The position numbers and the translations under genes are program-made. A stretch of 64,000 nucleotides of DNA. It comes from Planctomycetia bacterium. Lineage in GTDB: Bacteria; Planctomycetota; Planctomycetia; Pirellulales; Thermoguttaceae. This document shows positions 54,224 through 63,942 of this stretch, piece after piece (the stretch's first letter is position 1; every line of letters starts with the position of its first letter). The notes beneath the pieces are model-generated. The model was given only the letters and a program-made list of their open reading frames with translations. It did not search any database and was not told the origin of the DNA. The stretch spans positions 48,041 to 112,040 of the forward strand of contig JAUNSJ010000010.1 in the NCBI GenBank assembly GCA_030539295.1, in the 5' to 3' direction.

Positions 54224-55411
54224 ATGAACTCGCAAAATATTCTGAACATAGCTTTTCACCGCTACTCCAAAAGTGAACTTGCGAAGATTCTTGACGTATC
54301 ACCTCGAACAATAAGCCGATGGGAATCAACGAAGGTACCTAAAATGGCAACAATGGCACTGGCTAATATTATACAACCGGAGGAGTCTGCCACGCGTACA
54401 AAGACTTTCTCATTCATTGATCTGTTTGCCGGAATTGGTGGAATTAGATTGGCCTTTGAAGATTGTGGCGGAGATTGCGTTTTTACCAGTGAAATCGACA
54501 ATTTTTGTCAAAAAACATATCGGGCCAATTTCTTTGGTTGGCATCCTTTCATTGGAGATATTACTACTTTTGATGAAAATAAAATTCCGGATCATGATGT
54601 CCTTTTGGCCGGATTTCCGTGCCAGCCGTTCAGTATTGCCGGGGTGAGTAAGAAAAATGCATTAGGTCTTCCACACGGTTTTAAGTGTGCAACCCAAGGA
54701 ACGTTATTTTTTGATGTGGCTCGAATTATTGCCCACAAAAAACCTAAAGCGTTCATGCTTGAGAATGTCAAGAATCTAATGTCTCATGACAAGGGAAAAA
54801 CCTTTCAGATAATTACCAAGACTCTTACTGAAGAGCTGGGTTACCACATTCATTACAAAATAATTGATGGAAAGTTTTTTGTACCCCAGCATAGAGAAAG
54901 AATTATCATTGTTGGTTTTAGAGACTCCGTGGATTTTTCTTGGGACGCACTCAAATTTCCCCAAAACCACCCCAAACTAAAGGATATCCTCCATCCGGAA
55001 GATGGATCTGAGAAAGCAGATGGAGAATACACTGTTGGAGAAAAAGCTCGCGTCAATCAAAAATATATTTTGACAGATCATCTTTGGGCGTACCTCCAAG
55101 CCTATGCAAAAAAACACAAAGCTGCAGGCAATGGCTTTGGGTTTGGTCTTGTTACGCCAGACGATACATCCAGAACGCTATCCGCAAGATACTATAAAGA
55201 TGGGAGTGAAATTTTAATCTCCAGGGGAAGACAAAAAAATCCAAGACGATTGACTCCACGTGAAGCTGCCCGTTTGATGGGGTTCCCTGATTCTTTTGTC
55301 ATTCCTGTTTCCGACACGCAAGCCTATAAGCAATTCGGTAACAGTGTTGTTGTCCCGGTTATTCGGAGTGTGGCAGAAATTATGATTCCATATGTTTTAA
55401 GAATGGACTGA
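54224..55411 (+). CDS. DNA (cytosine-5) methyltransferase with N-terminal HTH, EcoRII/Dcm-like
   Basis: A 395-residue fusion. Residues 1-60 form a helix-turn-helix (SKSELAKILDVSPRTISRWE) as in EcoRII/Dcm enzymes, where this part also represses the operon. The C5-methyltransferase domain shows FIDLFAGIGGIRLAFEDCGG (motif I), the catalytic PCQPFS, MLENVKNL, QHRERIIIVGF, and the final QFGNSVVVPV. Together with an EcoRII-type endonuclease and Vsr next to it, the predicted modification is the inner cytosine of CCWGG. The gene is AT-rich in comparison with its surroundings, a sign of transfer. It ends four bases before the endonuclease gene. Confidence 0.93.
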   Translation: MNSQNILNIAFHRYSKSELAKILDVSPRTISRWESTKVPKMATMALANIIQPEESATRTKTFSFIDLFAGIGGIRLAFEDCGGDCVFTSEIDNFCQKTYRANFFGWHPFIGDITTFDENKIPDHDVLLAGFPCQPFSIAGVSKKNALGLPHGFKCATQGTLFFDVARIIAHKKPKAFMLENVKNLMSHDKGKTFQIITKTLTEELGYHIHYKIIDGKFFVPQHRERIIIVGFRDSVDFSWDALKFPQNHPKLKDILHPEDGSEKADGEYTVGEKARVNQKYILTDHLWAYLQAYAKKHKAAGNGFGFGLVTPDDTSRTLSARYYKDGSEILISRGRQKNPRRLTPREAARLMGFPDSFVIPVSDTQAYKQFGNSVVVPVIRSVAEIMIPYVLRMD

Positions 55412-55415
55412 CAAA

Positions 55416-56678
55416 ATGAAAAAAGGTAGTCTTTCTTCCTATTTTGATGGAGTTGCAGGAAAAATACTCGCTGCGTGTGAAGTCAACCAGAAAGTATCAC
55501 ATCAGCATGAGTTTAATGGAGTCCAGACTCTCAAAGCCTTATTTGGAGAGGGCCGCAAGGAAAGAATAAAAACAAAGTTTCTGTATCTTGATGATAATAT
55601 TGATCCAGTAGAAGAAGATGGATTTCTTACGTGGTATGATGCAAGGGAAAACCATCCATCAAGATCAGAATATCGCTTATACTTTAGTGACACGAAAATA
55701 TCACAAAATATGGATATTAATGACCTGTGGGTTATTGCCAAACTCAACCTGCCACAAAATCATCCTTCGGAAAATACTTACAAATTTTTAATAATAGTTG
55801 CAAAAGGATATTCTACATATGCAAATCAATTACAATGGCTCTTCGGTCTCGAAAACAACATATTATCTCACTTTTCTGTCCGTGATGGAACCGCATTGGA
55901 AGGGGAACGCGTTTCATTCACAGCATCGTTAATTTTGGAATCAATCGGTATTGCAGTAGACGATACAGATGATACTTTTACGGAAATCCTCATTCGCCGT
56001 TATAAAAGCAACTTCCCATCAACCAAGGAGTTCTCGGAATTCGCAAGATATACCTGTCTTGCAGACGTTCATCCAGACAGTACTCCTGATGAAAAAATCA
56101 GTCTTTGGATGGAACGCGAGGAAATTCTTTTCAAGACGTTCGAAAAACATATTATTGCAAAACGTTTACAAGATGGTTTCTATTCCTTCACGACAGAGAT
56201 TGATACAGATTTGTTTATTGAATATGCGTTATCAGTTTTAAACAGGAGAAAAAGCAGAGTCGGTCACGCCTTTGAAAATCATTTGGAGTTTCTCTTTAGG
56301 GAATCCAAATTACATTTCTCACGAGGAGCCATTACAGAAAACAGAGCAAAACCAGATTTTCTTTTTCCCGGAAAAAAAGAATATGACAACGCAAATTTTC
56401 CTCAGCTTTTACTTACTATGCTTGGTGTAAAATCAACGTGTAAAGATCGTTGGCGACAAGTTCTTACGGAAGCGAACAGAGTAAAAACGAAACATCTGAT
56501 TACCCTTGAGCCTGGAATCAGCCTTAATCAGACGGCAGAGATGCAAGAGCATAATTTACGTCTTGTTGTTCCCCAAGACCTCCACAAAACATATCAGCAA
56601 TGCCAGCAAAATTGGTTGCTTTCTGTTGCTGATTTTGTCAATTTGGTCCAAAAGAGACAAAGTAAAGCGGGCTTATGA
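55416..56678 (+). CDS. EcoRII-type restriction endonuclease
   Basis: A 420-residue type IIE endonuclease. The C-terminal catalytic domain is recognisable: RRKSRVGHAFENHLEFLFRE, KPDFLFPG (PD), and TMLGVKSTCKDRWRQVLTEA with the catalytic Lys, then KHLITLEPGISLNQ, NLRLVVPQDLH. The N-terminal half is the effector-binding domain that needs a second recognition site. Size is close to EcoRII (about 400). It lies between the methyltransferase (4 bases) and vsr (ATGA overlap), in one operon. Expected to cut before CCWGG unmodified DNA; specificity is by family. Confidence 0.9.
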   Translation: MKKGSLSSYFDGVAGKILAACEVNQKVSHQHEFNGVQTLKALFGEGRKERIKTKFLYLDDNIDPVEEDGFLTWYDARENHPSRSEYRLYFSDTKISQNMDINDLWVIAKLNLPQNHPSENTYKFLIIVAKGYSTYANQLQWLFGLENNILSHFSVRDGTALEGERVSFTASLILESIGIAVDDTDDTFTEILIRRYKSNFPSTKEFSEFARYTCLADVHPDSTPDEKISLWMEREEILFKTFEKHIIAKRLQDGFYSFTTEIDTDLFIEYALSVLNRRKSRVGHAFENHLEFLFRESKLHFSRGAITENRAKPDFLFPGKKEYDNANFPQLLLTMLGVKSTCKDRWRQVLTEANRVKTKHLITLEPGISLNQTAEMQEHNLRLVVPQDLHKTYQQCQQNWLLSVADFVNLVQKRQSKAGL

Positions 56679-57091
56679 CGGACGTGCTAACAAAGGAACA
56701 ACGGCACCGGTGTATGGCAAGCATAAAAGGGAAAAACACCAAACCGGAGCGTGTCATTCGCAAGATACTCTGGTCAGAGGGATACCGATATCGTGTACAT
56801 GTAAAGGAGTTGGCAGGAAAACCAGATATTGTTTTTCCAGGCCGCCGGAAAATTATTTTTATTCACGGATGTTTCTGGCACCGGCACTTAAAGTGTCTTT
56901 TTTTTCAGTGGCCACAATCCAACCGAGATTTCTGGGAAAACAAGATTATGAATACTGTCGCAAGAGACAGACGTATCTGTAAAACATTAAGGCAGTCCGG
57001 TTGGTCCATTCTTGTTGTTTGGGAATGTGAAACAGATCCGGAAAAAATATCAAAAACAATAAGCAAAATCCGAAATTTTTTAGACAAATGA
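56675..57091 (+). CDS. vsr: very short patch repair endonuclease
   Basis: A 138-residue Vsr nickase that starts repair of T:G mismatches made by deamination of 5-methylcytosine. Motifs: RHRCMASIKGKNTKPERVIR, LAGKPDIVFPGRRKIIFIHG and CFWHRH. The last includes the zinc site residues typical of Vsr. It overlaps the endonuclease stop by ATGA. The presence with a C5-methylating system matches the known need to protect against C-to-T mutation. Confidence 0.93.
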   Translation: MTDVLTKEQRHRCMASIKGKNTKPERVIRKILWSEGYRYRVHVKELAGKPDIVFPGRRKIIFIHGCFWHRHLKCLFFQWPQSNRDFWENKIMNTVARDRRICKTLRQSGWSILVVWECETDPEKISKTISKIRNFLDK

Positions 57092-57101
57092 AAGATACAT
57101 T

Positions 57102-58037
57102 ATGACATTTGTAATGAAAAGAATAAGAAAAGAAAAATTATTCCAGCTGCGAATTAGATTTTTACGCAGAATATTGCCGTTGCCCGCGTTGATCATTTCG
57201 TTTTATTTTATGGATTACTATTCCAACATCATTCTTGGAATAATACAATCTCTATTTGTCGTCGTCTTCGTTAACCTGTGTTCTTTTTTTATTACAGAAA
57301 ACCTCACCTTCAAAAGTGAAAGAAGTCAATTTTTAAAAAGAATACAAAAAGATTGCAAGCAAATTAATGCTGTTCTAAAGGATATTATTCACGGCATTAA
57401 CAGTAAATCGCATCAGGATCCGGCCTGTGGCATACAAAGCGGGGAAAACGATAATGAATGCCACGCAAAAACGAATTCTGATGACATTTTAAGGAATTGG
57501 GACAAACTATATTTGATTCTTCAGGAATTACACTACTTTCAGAAATTTTTTGTAGAAGAATCGGAGGTATATGTTCTTTCCCATGAATATGAATGTCTGT
57601 ATAATTATTTTTTGAGATTATACTTAAAAAGCTATGGATACATAAAAGTGGAACACGGTATAAAAAGATATTACTACACACAATATCCCAATGTCACGTT
57701 GCTTTTGTTTGTTTTTAAAAAAACCGTATTTGAAGCAATGGACGAAAATTCAGGAGAATTATATATTACTTCTCCTGCGGGGTATCGCGACATATCCCTG
57801 TCAACAAAACCATTAAACACACACAATTACATAATTCCGACAGAACGCTATTGTATTACAGAAGTATCATTAATACCGATGCAGCAGGGCGAGTCTCAAA
57901 CTTCGAAATTCTATTCCAGAATTTCGAAACGCAAGGACAAAATTATTCTTTCTTGCAATGTGCATGAAAATGCGTTTATTCGCAACATTTGGAAAATATT
58001 GAGGAGGGACTTGTTACCCCTTCGACCGAATAACTAA
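57102..58037 (+). CDS. unknown two-helix membrane protein of the restriction island
   Basis: A 311-residue protein; ATG 57102 or 57114 may be the start. Two hydrophobic helices near residues 24-62 (LPALIISFYFMDYYSNIILG, IIQSLFVVVFVNLCSFFI) are followed by a long cytoplasmic part with a coiled-coil-like segment (RSQFLKRIQKDCKQINAVLK), tyrosine-rich helices (YECLYNYFLRLYLKSYGYIK) and a C-terminal region ending RRDLLPLRPNN. I recognise no family. It is 10 bases after vsr and shares the AT-rich composition, so it entered with the restriction module; it could be an extra defence effector or sensor. Confidence 0.6.
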   Translation: MTFVMKRIRKEKLFQLRIRFLRRILPLPALIISFYFMDYYSNIILGIIQSLFVVVFVNLCSFFITENLTFKSERSQFLKRIQKDCKQINAVLKDIIHGINSKSHQDPACGIQSGENDNECHAKTNSDDILRNWDKLYLILQELHYFQKFFVEESEVYVLSHEYECLYNYFLRLYLKSYGYIKVEHGIKRYYYTQYPNVTLLLFVFKKTVFEAMDENSGELYITSPAGYRDISLSTKPLNTHNYIIPTERYCITEVSLIPMQQGESQTSKFYSRISKRKDKIILSCNVHENAFIRNIWKILRRDLLPLRPNN

Positions 58038-58291
58038 CATAAATTCAAATAAGGCGACTTAACTTAAACGTCAAACGGCGTACAGTATTAAAAGAAAAAA
58101 AGAATACTAACATATCGTCGGAATGCTTTAACTAAGAATAAGTAACTGACGCGAGAACAACGCAGATTACAGACACAATTACCCTGCGTGTTCAATGTAA
58201 TACTATCAAGTCGCTCCCCACGTGTTTTACCGAAGGAAGGTGAATTCGGGCCTGGGTGAGAATAGAGACGGGAAACGAAGCGGGTTCATTT

Positions 58292-59338
58292 ATGGATGTG
58301 CGATTTCTTTTGGAGCAGCGGCAGGCGGAATGGGATGAGTTGGAAGAGCTGACGACTCGTATGAGCGATAGGCCACTTTTGGCTCGGGATGCGCCGGAGA
58401 CCGTAGCGCGTTTTACGACATTATACCGCAGTGTCTGTTCCGACCTGGCTCTGGCGGAATCCTACCATCTGCCGACAGGCGTCGTTCAGCGGTTGAATCG
58501 GCTCGTTGCCCAGGCTCATTATCGGCTCTATCGCACGCGGCGCTGGTCCTGGCAGCATTTTCGAACCGTTCTGCTGCGTCATGGTCCCGCCTGGCTCGTT
58601 AGCGACCCGCTCTTCTGGCTCTGTCTATTGCTCTTTTGGGGCCCGTTTCTTCTTTGTGGCGTTATGGCCCGGTCGGACCCTGCCTTTGCCGAGGCGGTCG
58701 TTGGGGCCGAGGCTCTGGATAATATTGAAGCCATGTATTCCAAATCGTTCGAGACCATGGATTTCGGCGAACGTATGGCCATGGCCGGATTTTACATACG
58801 CAATAACGGAGGTATCGGTCTGCAATGTTTTGCGTTGGGGATACTTGGCGGCCTGGGCGGTCTGTATATATTGATCAGCAATGCGGTCACTATAGGCGTT
58901 CTGTTTGGCTTTATGCTTGGCTCCGAGGCGTCGTCAGTAGCGTCGCAACAGTTTTGCGAATTCGTCACGGCGCACGCTCCCTTTGAACTCACGGCGATTA
59001 TTCTCTCGGCGGCGGCTGGTACGCGTATGGGTTTTGCCTTTATTGCGACCGGGGGCTGGTCACGCTTCGATTCCGTGCGTCTGGCAGCGCGTCGGGCAAC
59101 GCCTACTCTGGTCACCGCGGTCCTGCTCTTCTGTCTGGCCGCGGGCGTTGAGGCGTTTATTTCACCGAATCCGTTTTTCTCGCACCGGTTTAAGGTGGCC
59201 TTTGCCTTGGTTTCCGCTCTGCTCCTGTTCATTTACATTGTCGTTTTGGGCCTGATCGCCTTAGCCAAGGGCGACGTCCTGCCTGCATTTCGGTCACAGG
59301 CGTGGCCCGACCGAACGAGTCACGAGGACACACCATGA
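58292..59338 (+). CDS. SpoIIM/DUF95-family membrane protein
   Basis: A 348-residue polytopic membrane protein. The cytoplasmic N-terminus begins MDVRFLLEQRQAEWDELEEL, then five or more helices; the core NNGGIGLQCFALGILGGLGG and the HAPFELTAIILSAAAGTRMG motif (His/Glu pair) define the stage II sporulation M family. In non-sporulating bacteria this family is part of membrane complexes linked to DUF4129/MoxR/DUF58 genes. ATG 58292 is used; the GTG at 58256 is an alternative. It overlaps the next gene by ATGA and heads a three- or four-gene operon. Confidence 0.85.
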   Translation: MDVRFLLEQRQAEWDELEELTTRMSDRPLLARDAPETVARFTTLYRSVCSDLALAESYHLPTGVVQRLNRLVAQAHYRLYRTRRWSWQHFRTVLLRHGPAWLVSDPLFWLCLLLFWGPFLLCGVMARSDPAFAEAVVGAEALDNIEAMYSKSFETMDFGERMAMAGFYIRNNGGIGLQCFALGILGGLGGLYILISNAVTIGVLFGFMLGSEASSVASQQFCEFVTAHAPFELTAIILSAAAGTRMGFAFIATGGWSRFDSVRLAARRATPTLVTAVLLFCLAAGVEAFISPNPFFSHRFKVAFALVSALLLFIYIVVLGLIALAKGDVLPAFRSQAWPDRTSHEDTP

Positions 59339-60363
59339 CAGGCTTCAATATATTCCACACCTCCATTGTCATTCGCAAGCGGACCGATTATGAATTGATC
59401 GACCTGACCTGGCATGTACTACGTAAGCATATCAAGCCGATCCTGTTTTACATGACCTGTCTTGCTCTTCCTTTCTTTCTGGCGAACTTTCTACTGCTGT
59501 TTCCCTTGTACTGTTTTTTGTTCGCCAAAGAACTCTATGAGCCTGGCCCGCTTCTGCTCTACTGGTTGGTTGCCGTGGAACTGCTTTGGTTCGAAAGTCG
59601 GTTTGCCTCCTCCTTGGTAGGCGCGTGGCTCGGACTGTGGCTGTTTCACGATGAAGAGCAGGACGGCCCGGTACCGACGTCTGCCGTTCTGGAAACCTGG
59701 TTCAATTCCTTAACGCAGCTTGTATGGTACACGCTCTTGCTCCGCCTGTATTACTATAACTACGCGTTCCTCCCGGAAATCATTATGCTGGAGAAGACCC
59801 CTTATACCAGTAAGGGAAAAATCAAGCTGACCACGCGTCGTCGTGCCCGATATTTCCATCGTGGCATTACAGGAACGAACGCCTTTGTCTCCTTTGAAAC
59901 CGCCTTGCTAAGTATCCTGTCGCATATAACTGGTCTGGCCGTTCTCTACGGGGCCGGCAGTCTCCTTACCGGCGGCGCCGCATTCTGGTTCCCGTGCTTT
60001 ATGCTCTTCGCCTTGCCCTTATTCCTCTGGTTCTCCTGTATGGTCAACTCCGTTTTCCTCTTCCTGTGCTATTTGAATCTGCGCATTAGTCGTGAAGGCT
60101 GGGACCTCGATATTGCACTGCACGCGGAGCACGAACGTCTGCTCAATAAGGCCGACTTCATTCCACTTCAGTCGACGGGCCTGGACCGCAAGTCCTCCTC
60201 CTCGATTGACGATGTCGGGGCCAGCGACGGCGACTCCTGGCTCCCGGTTCCTTCGCTGACGTCGAACCTGTTCTCCCCTGGGCCGGACGCGACACACACC
60301 GAAGGTCCGAAAACGCACGCCGCCACAGTTCCCGACACAGCCAGTCAGGAGACCACGCCATGA
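59335..60363 (+). CDS. polytopic membrane protein of the SpoIIM operon
   Basis: A 342-residue protein with about six membrane helices. It begins TGFNIFHTSIVIRKRTDYEL and has RISREGWDLDIALHAEHERL near residue 250, a phrase typical of planctomycete proteins in the SpoIIM-DUF4129 gene cluster. The C-terminal 80 residues are Ser/Pro/Thr-rich and polar. It overlaps both neighbours by ATGA, so translation is coupled along the operon. Biochemical function unknown; the local context suggests a membrane complex. Confidence 0.7.
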   Translation: MTGFNIFHTSIVIRKRTDYELIDLTWHVLRKHIKPILFYMTCLALPFFLANFLLLFPLYCFLFAKELYEPGPLLLYWLVAVELLWFESRFASSLVGAWLGLWLFHDEEQDGPVPTSAVLETWFNSLTQLVWYTLLLRLYYYNYAFLPEIIMLEKTPYTSKGKIKLTTRRRARYFHRGITGTNAFVSFETALLSILSHITGLAVLYGAGSLLTGGAAFWFPCFMLFALPLFLWFSCMVNSVFLFLCYLNLRISREGWDLDIALHAEHERLLNKADFIPLQSTGLDRKSSSSIDDVGASDGDSWLPVPSLTSNLFSPGPDATHTEGPKTHAATVPDTASQETTP

Positions 60364-62564
60364 CAATCCGCATACACTCCCTTTTACTCCTGTCCGCGGT
60401 TTGCGTCTTTCTGCTCACCGCGTCCATGGTGCCTGCCCAAACTACCTCCGAAGTCTCGGCTCCCGGCGCGACCACAGCTCCCGATACGGTCTCGAATCCC
60501 GACGCCACAGGCACTGCTCTCCCTTTGACTTCAGAAACCAAACGATTCCCCTGGTATTCTCCCAAGGCGAAAAAACTCGTCTTTATTCCGCCCGCTGCGC
60601 AAAAAGCGAGCAAAGTCGCCGCCGATAAGGAACCCAAGACGCCCCCGGTCTGGCTGAACCTGCTCACACGCATCGCCGCCGTTATTTTGCTGACGCTGCT
60701 TGCGATTGTTATAGCCTGGGCAACTTACAAACTCCTGACGCGGAAACGCCTCAAAACGGAAGACGACCGCCATAGCGAACGTGATAAACTGCGCCGTCTT
60801 GAGACGCTTCTGCCCGAGGTGCGGCTGGAGATCGACCACCTGCTCGACGCGGCGGAAAACGCGTATGCCCAAGGCGACCTGGTCCACGCTCTGGTCTTCT
60901 ATTTCAGCCACTGTCTGATCGAACTGGACAAACATCGTCTCATTCATCTCCAGCGAGGCAAGACGAACCACGACTACGCGCGAGAATTGCGCCGCTGTCC
61001 GGAGTGCCTGCCTTTCTATGAGTCGGTTATGGCCCTCTTCGAACGCACTTACTATGGTAACTACCCCCTCGATGCAGCCGATTTTCATCGCGTCTGGCAA
61101 GCGAGAACGGCCTTTCGCGCCACGCTCGACTCGCTGCCGTCGAACTCTCCTGCCGTACCTGTGGCCATTGTCACAAAAATGTTCCTGCCGCTACTGTGTC
61201 TGCTCCTCACCTTACAGCCAGGGTGCCGCCGCAGCTGGTCCGAACAGTACGTCTCTTACCTGCCCCACTACAACTCCGATAAGAGTATTAACGGAGACGC
61301 ACTCTTTCGCGACGCTATTGCCGACGCGGGATATCGCATTAAATCTTTCGACCGGCTCCCTTATCACAGCGAGTCCTACGATACGATCGTCTGGTTCCGC
61401 GACCAAGGCGAGTCGTCCGTCACGCCGGAAGCTGCCCAATGGTTCTCGCAATGGCTTGCCAACGAGCCGGTGGACACACACAACGATTCCTGGATGGCAC
61501 GCGTGACCCACTTCTTATCCTCTGGCAAATCGCACACCGCACAGCCGCGACAGCGTACACTCGTTCTCGTCGAATTTGGATATCGCGCCGACGTCGAGTT
61601 CTGGACCGAAATGTGGGCCCAAACGCCCCCGCAACATCGAAGCTGGGTACAGGGCCAGTTACGCAACGCGAAAGAGAATGAATCACTTCAGTTACTCAAA
61701 AAGTCCACGGACGAGCTGCCCGTGGAGTTGCTCAAGCGAATCTTTGAGCAACCGACTGAGGGCATACCGCCCGCAACAGAGACCGAGTCGCCCGGAACGC
61801 AAGCGCCCGTCAGCGACTCCGACCCGTTCGAGGTGCCGAACTCACCTGCGGACACAAGCGAACCTGTCGAAAACGCCGAAAGGGAGCCCGCTTCTGAAAC
61901 GGGCACGGAGGCAGACGCTAACGCAAGCGACGAACAGCCCCTATGGTTTATTGATACCCCTTTCGACGAAGTCCAGGAATGTTCCAACCTGAACGGGAGC
62001 GACTTCTGGCCGTGTCAGGGGCACTCGGGCGACGTCTGGCGCGTAGCTCGCGAACTGACTCCGCTCCCGGGAACAGACGTGTGCGTCCGAACTGGCACAA
62101 CGCCTCTGATCCTGCACCGTCAAGAAGGCAACGGAAATATTTATGTCCTTGCCGGAGGCGGCTTTCTCCTGAACTATCCTCTTCTGCGCCCGGCGCGTCT
62201 GCAGATGGCGAAAGAGCTTGTTGCCCGATTCTCTCCGAGCGGAAAACGTGTCATCTTCTTTATTGGTGAGTTTCAGGCGGAAGAAGGCAAGGCCGAGGCG
62301 GCCCGATCCCGCTTTGCGCTGAATCGGTTCACGCCTTTTGCCGTCCTGTTCTGGCAGGTTTTCCTGCTCATGATTATTCTCGCCCTCTGGAAAATGCCGA
62401 TTTTCGGGCGGCCGCGACGCATTCCGGTCACTCGACAGACCGATTTTACCCGCCATATCGACGCCTATGCCCGACTCCTTCGAAATACACGAAATCGCCA
62501 TTGGGCACAACAGCAGATCGACGAATATAAAAAACAACAACAAAGTGAACAAGGGGACCCCTGA
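60360..62564 (+). CDS. DUF4129-DUF4350 fusion protein
   Basis: A 734-residue fusion. Signal-like start (LLLLSAVCVFLLTASMVPA), a membrane helix near residues 97-125 and a DUF4129 module (QGDLVHALVFYFSHCLIELD, then HRLIHLQRGKTNHDYARELR) make up the first 245 residues. A second hydrophobic stretch from Met 274 (MFLPLLCLLLTLQPGC) looks like the signal and lipobox of an originally separate DUF4350-type protein, whose domain follows (SDKSINGDALFRDAIADAGY, LVLVEFGYRADVEFWTEMW, IYVLAGGGFLLNYPLLRPAR). A last helix with ILALWKMPIFGRPRRI follows. It overlaps the preceding gene by ATGA and is 3 bases from rlmN. MoxR and DUF58 partners are not in the window. Confidence 0.75.
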   Translation: MTIRIHSLLLLSAVCVFLLTASMVPAQTTSEVSAPGATTAPDTVSNPDATGTALPLTSETKRFPWYSPKAKKLVFIPPAAQKASKVAADKEPKTPPVWLNLLTRIAAVILLTLLAIVIAWATYKLLTRKRLKTEDDRHSERDKLRRLETLLPEVRLEIDHLLDAAENAYAQGDLVHALVFYFSHCLIELDKHRLIHLQRGKTNHDYARELRRCPECLPFYESVMALFERTYYGNYPLDAADFHRVWQARTAFRATLDSLPSNSPAVPVAIVTKMFLPLLCLLLTLQPGCRRSWSEQYVSYLPHYNSDKSINGDALFRDAIADAGYRIKSFDRLPYHSESYDTIVWFRDQGESSVTPEAAQWFSQWLANEPVDTHNDSWMARVTHFLSSGKSHTAQPRQRTLVLVEFGYRADVEFWTEMWAQTPPQHRSWVQGQLRNAKENESLQLLKKSTDELPVELLKRIFEQPTEGIPPATETESPGTQAPVSDSDPFEVPNSPADTSEPVENAEREPASETGTEADANASDEQPLWFIDTPFDEVQECSNLNGSDFWPCQGHSGDVWRVARELTPLPGTDVCVRTGTTPLILHRQEGNGNIYVLAGGGFLLNYPLLRPARLQMAKELVARFSPSGKRVIFFIGEFQAEEGKAEAARSRFALNRFTPFAVLFWQVFLLMIILALWKMPIFGRPRRIPVTRQTDFTRHIDAYARLLRNTRNRHWAQQQIDEYKKQQQSEQGDP

Positions 62565-62567
62565 ACC

Positions 62568-63629
62568 ATGCCGTTTCTTCTTGACCTCCCAACACGGGAT
62601 CTGGAGCAGATTTTCTCCGACTTGAATTTGCCTGCCTGGCGATTGAAGCAGGTTCGCCGCTGGATCTTCGCGCGACGCACCTTTGACTTTAATGCCATGA
62701 CCGACCTGTCGAAAGACGTGCGTGCCACACTCGCGCAACACTTCTCGCTCGGTCGCGATGGGTCACTGCTCTCATCCCGACTCGTAACCCATACCGGCTC
62801 CTCCGACGCAGCGGAAAAAATCCTCCTGGAATTCCCCGACGGCCATTGCGTGGAGTCCGTACTCCTTCGCGACGACCGTGACCATCGCACCGCGTGCGTT
62901 AGTACCCAGGTCGGATGTCAGATGGGATGCGTCTTCTGCGCCAGCGGTATGGACGGCTTTATCCGCAACCTGACCCGTGGCGAAATCCTGGAGCAGATTC
63001 TTCGGCTCAATGCCCTGCTCCCCGATGCGGAACGCTTGACGCACCTGGTCGTTATGGGTACTGGCGAACCCATGCTCAATCTGCCGGCACTGCTCCCTGC
63101 CTTGGCCGAAATTACCTCATCCGACGGCTTCGATTTGGCCAACAGGCGCGTTACTGTCTCCACCGTTGGCATTCCCGACGGCATACGTGCCATGGCCGCC
63201 GCTCACGTGCCTTATAAGCTGGCCATCTCACTGCACGCGCCAAACGACGTGCTGCGAAGCGAGATCGTTCCGCAGAATCGGCATGTCGGGATCCAAAACG
63301 TGCTGGCCGCCTCGGACGACTATTTTCGCGCCACAGGCAGACGCGTTACCTTTGAATATATTCTCATCGACCAGTGTAATTCCTCCCGAACTCACGCCCT
63401 TGAACTGGCCAACCTCCTTCGTGGTCGTACCGCTATTGTCAACTTGATTCCCTATAACGCCGTGGCCGAACTCCCCTATAAAACGCCGTCCGCCGCTACG
63501 GTCGCTCAATTTGCACGCGTTCTGGAAGAAGAAGGCATTCAGGTTAAAGTCCGCTTCCGCAAAGGTGATAAAATCGACGCTGCCTGTGGTCAGCTTCGAA
63601 GAGCGTTTCGCGCGCGACAAGAGAATTAG
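62568..63629 (+). CDS. rlmN: dual-specificity RNA methyltransferase RlmN
   Basis: A 353-residue radical SAM methyltransferase that adds a methyl to C2 of A2503 in 23S rRNA and A37 of some tRNAs. The [4Fe-4S] motif is QVGCQMGCVFCASG; the SAM site has VVMGTGEPMLN; the second cysteine needed for the methyl-transfer intermediate is in IDAACGQLR near the C-terminus. The N-terminal NLPAWRLKQVRRWIF is the RNA-binding helical part. It starts 3 bases after the DUF4350 fusion, so it may be co-transcribed by chance rather than function. Confidence 0.94.
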   Translation: MPFLLDLPTRDLEQIFSDLNLPAWRLKQVRRWIFARRTFDFNAMTDLSKDVRATLAQHFSLGRDGSLLSSRLVTHTGSSDAAEKILLEFPDGHCVESVLLRDDRDHRTACVSTQVGCQMGCVFCASGMDGFIRNLTRGEILEQILRLNALLPDAERLTHLVVMGTGEPMLNLPALLPALAEITSSDGFDLANRRVTVSTVGIPDGIRAMAAAHVPYKLAISLHAPNDVLRSEIVPQNRHVGIQNVLAASDDYFRATGRRVTFEYILIDQCNSSRTHALELANLLRGRTAIVNLIPYNAVAELPYKTPSAATVAQFARVLEEEGIQVKVRFRKGDKIDAACGQLRRAFRARQEN

Positions 63630-63942
63630 TCCACTCCTCCCGACTTCCATTGCAGGCAGGAACCGCGTGACCACAGTCCGCGCATTCCCCTTTCAGATGC
63701 GGCACAGGCCGGGTGAGCAAGAAAAGACGAAGACGGAAGAGACACACCACGAACGCCTCTACCAGCCTCGGAATACCGTGGCAAACAGAGCTTATGCGTT
63801 CAAAGTGTGATGCTTCCGTCGATTCGTATACGGCGCTGTATCGAGTACACTCTTTTCTTTCCTGGGTCGGTCAATTCTAACGCTGATTACGAAGTAACCA
63901 GCCGGAATAACCGGGAAGGAAGAGACTCGACAAGATAAAGTC
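63630..63942. other. 313-base spacer between convergent rlmN and histone-like gene
   Basis: No supported gene, no strong terminator with a U-tract. Open frames on either strand have neither start signals nor family features. Confidence 0.4.

Noticed and set aside
63544..63750. 68-codon minus-strand frame with a CADCGHAVPAC stretch
   Set aside because: The Cys cluster looks like a zinc ribbon, but the frame lies mostly over the end of rlmN with no start signal.
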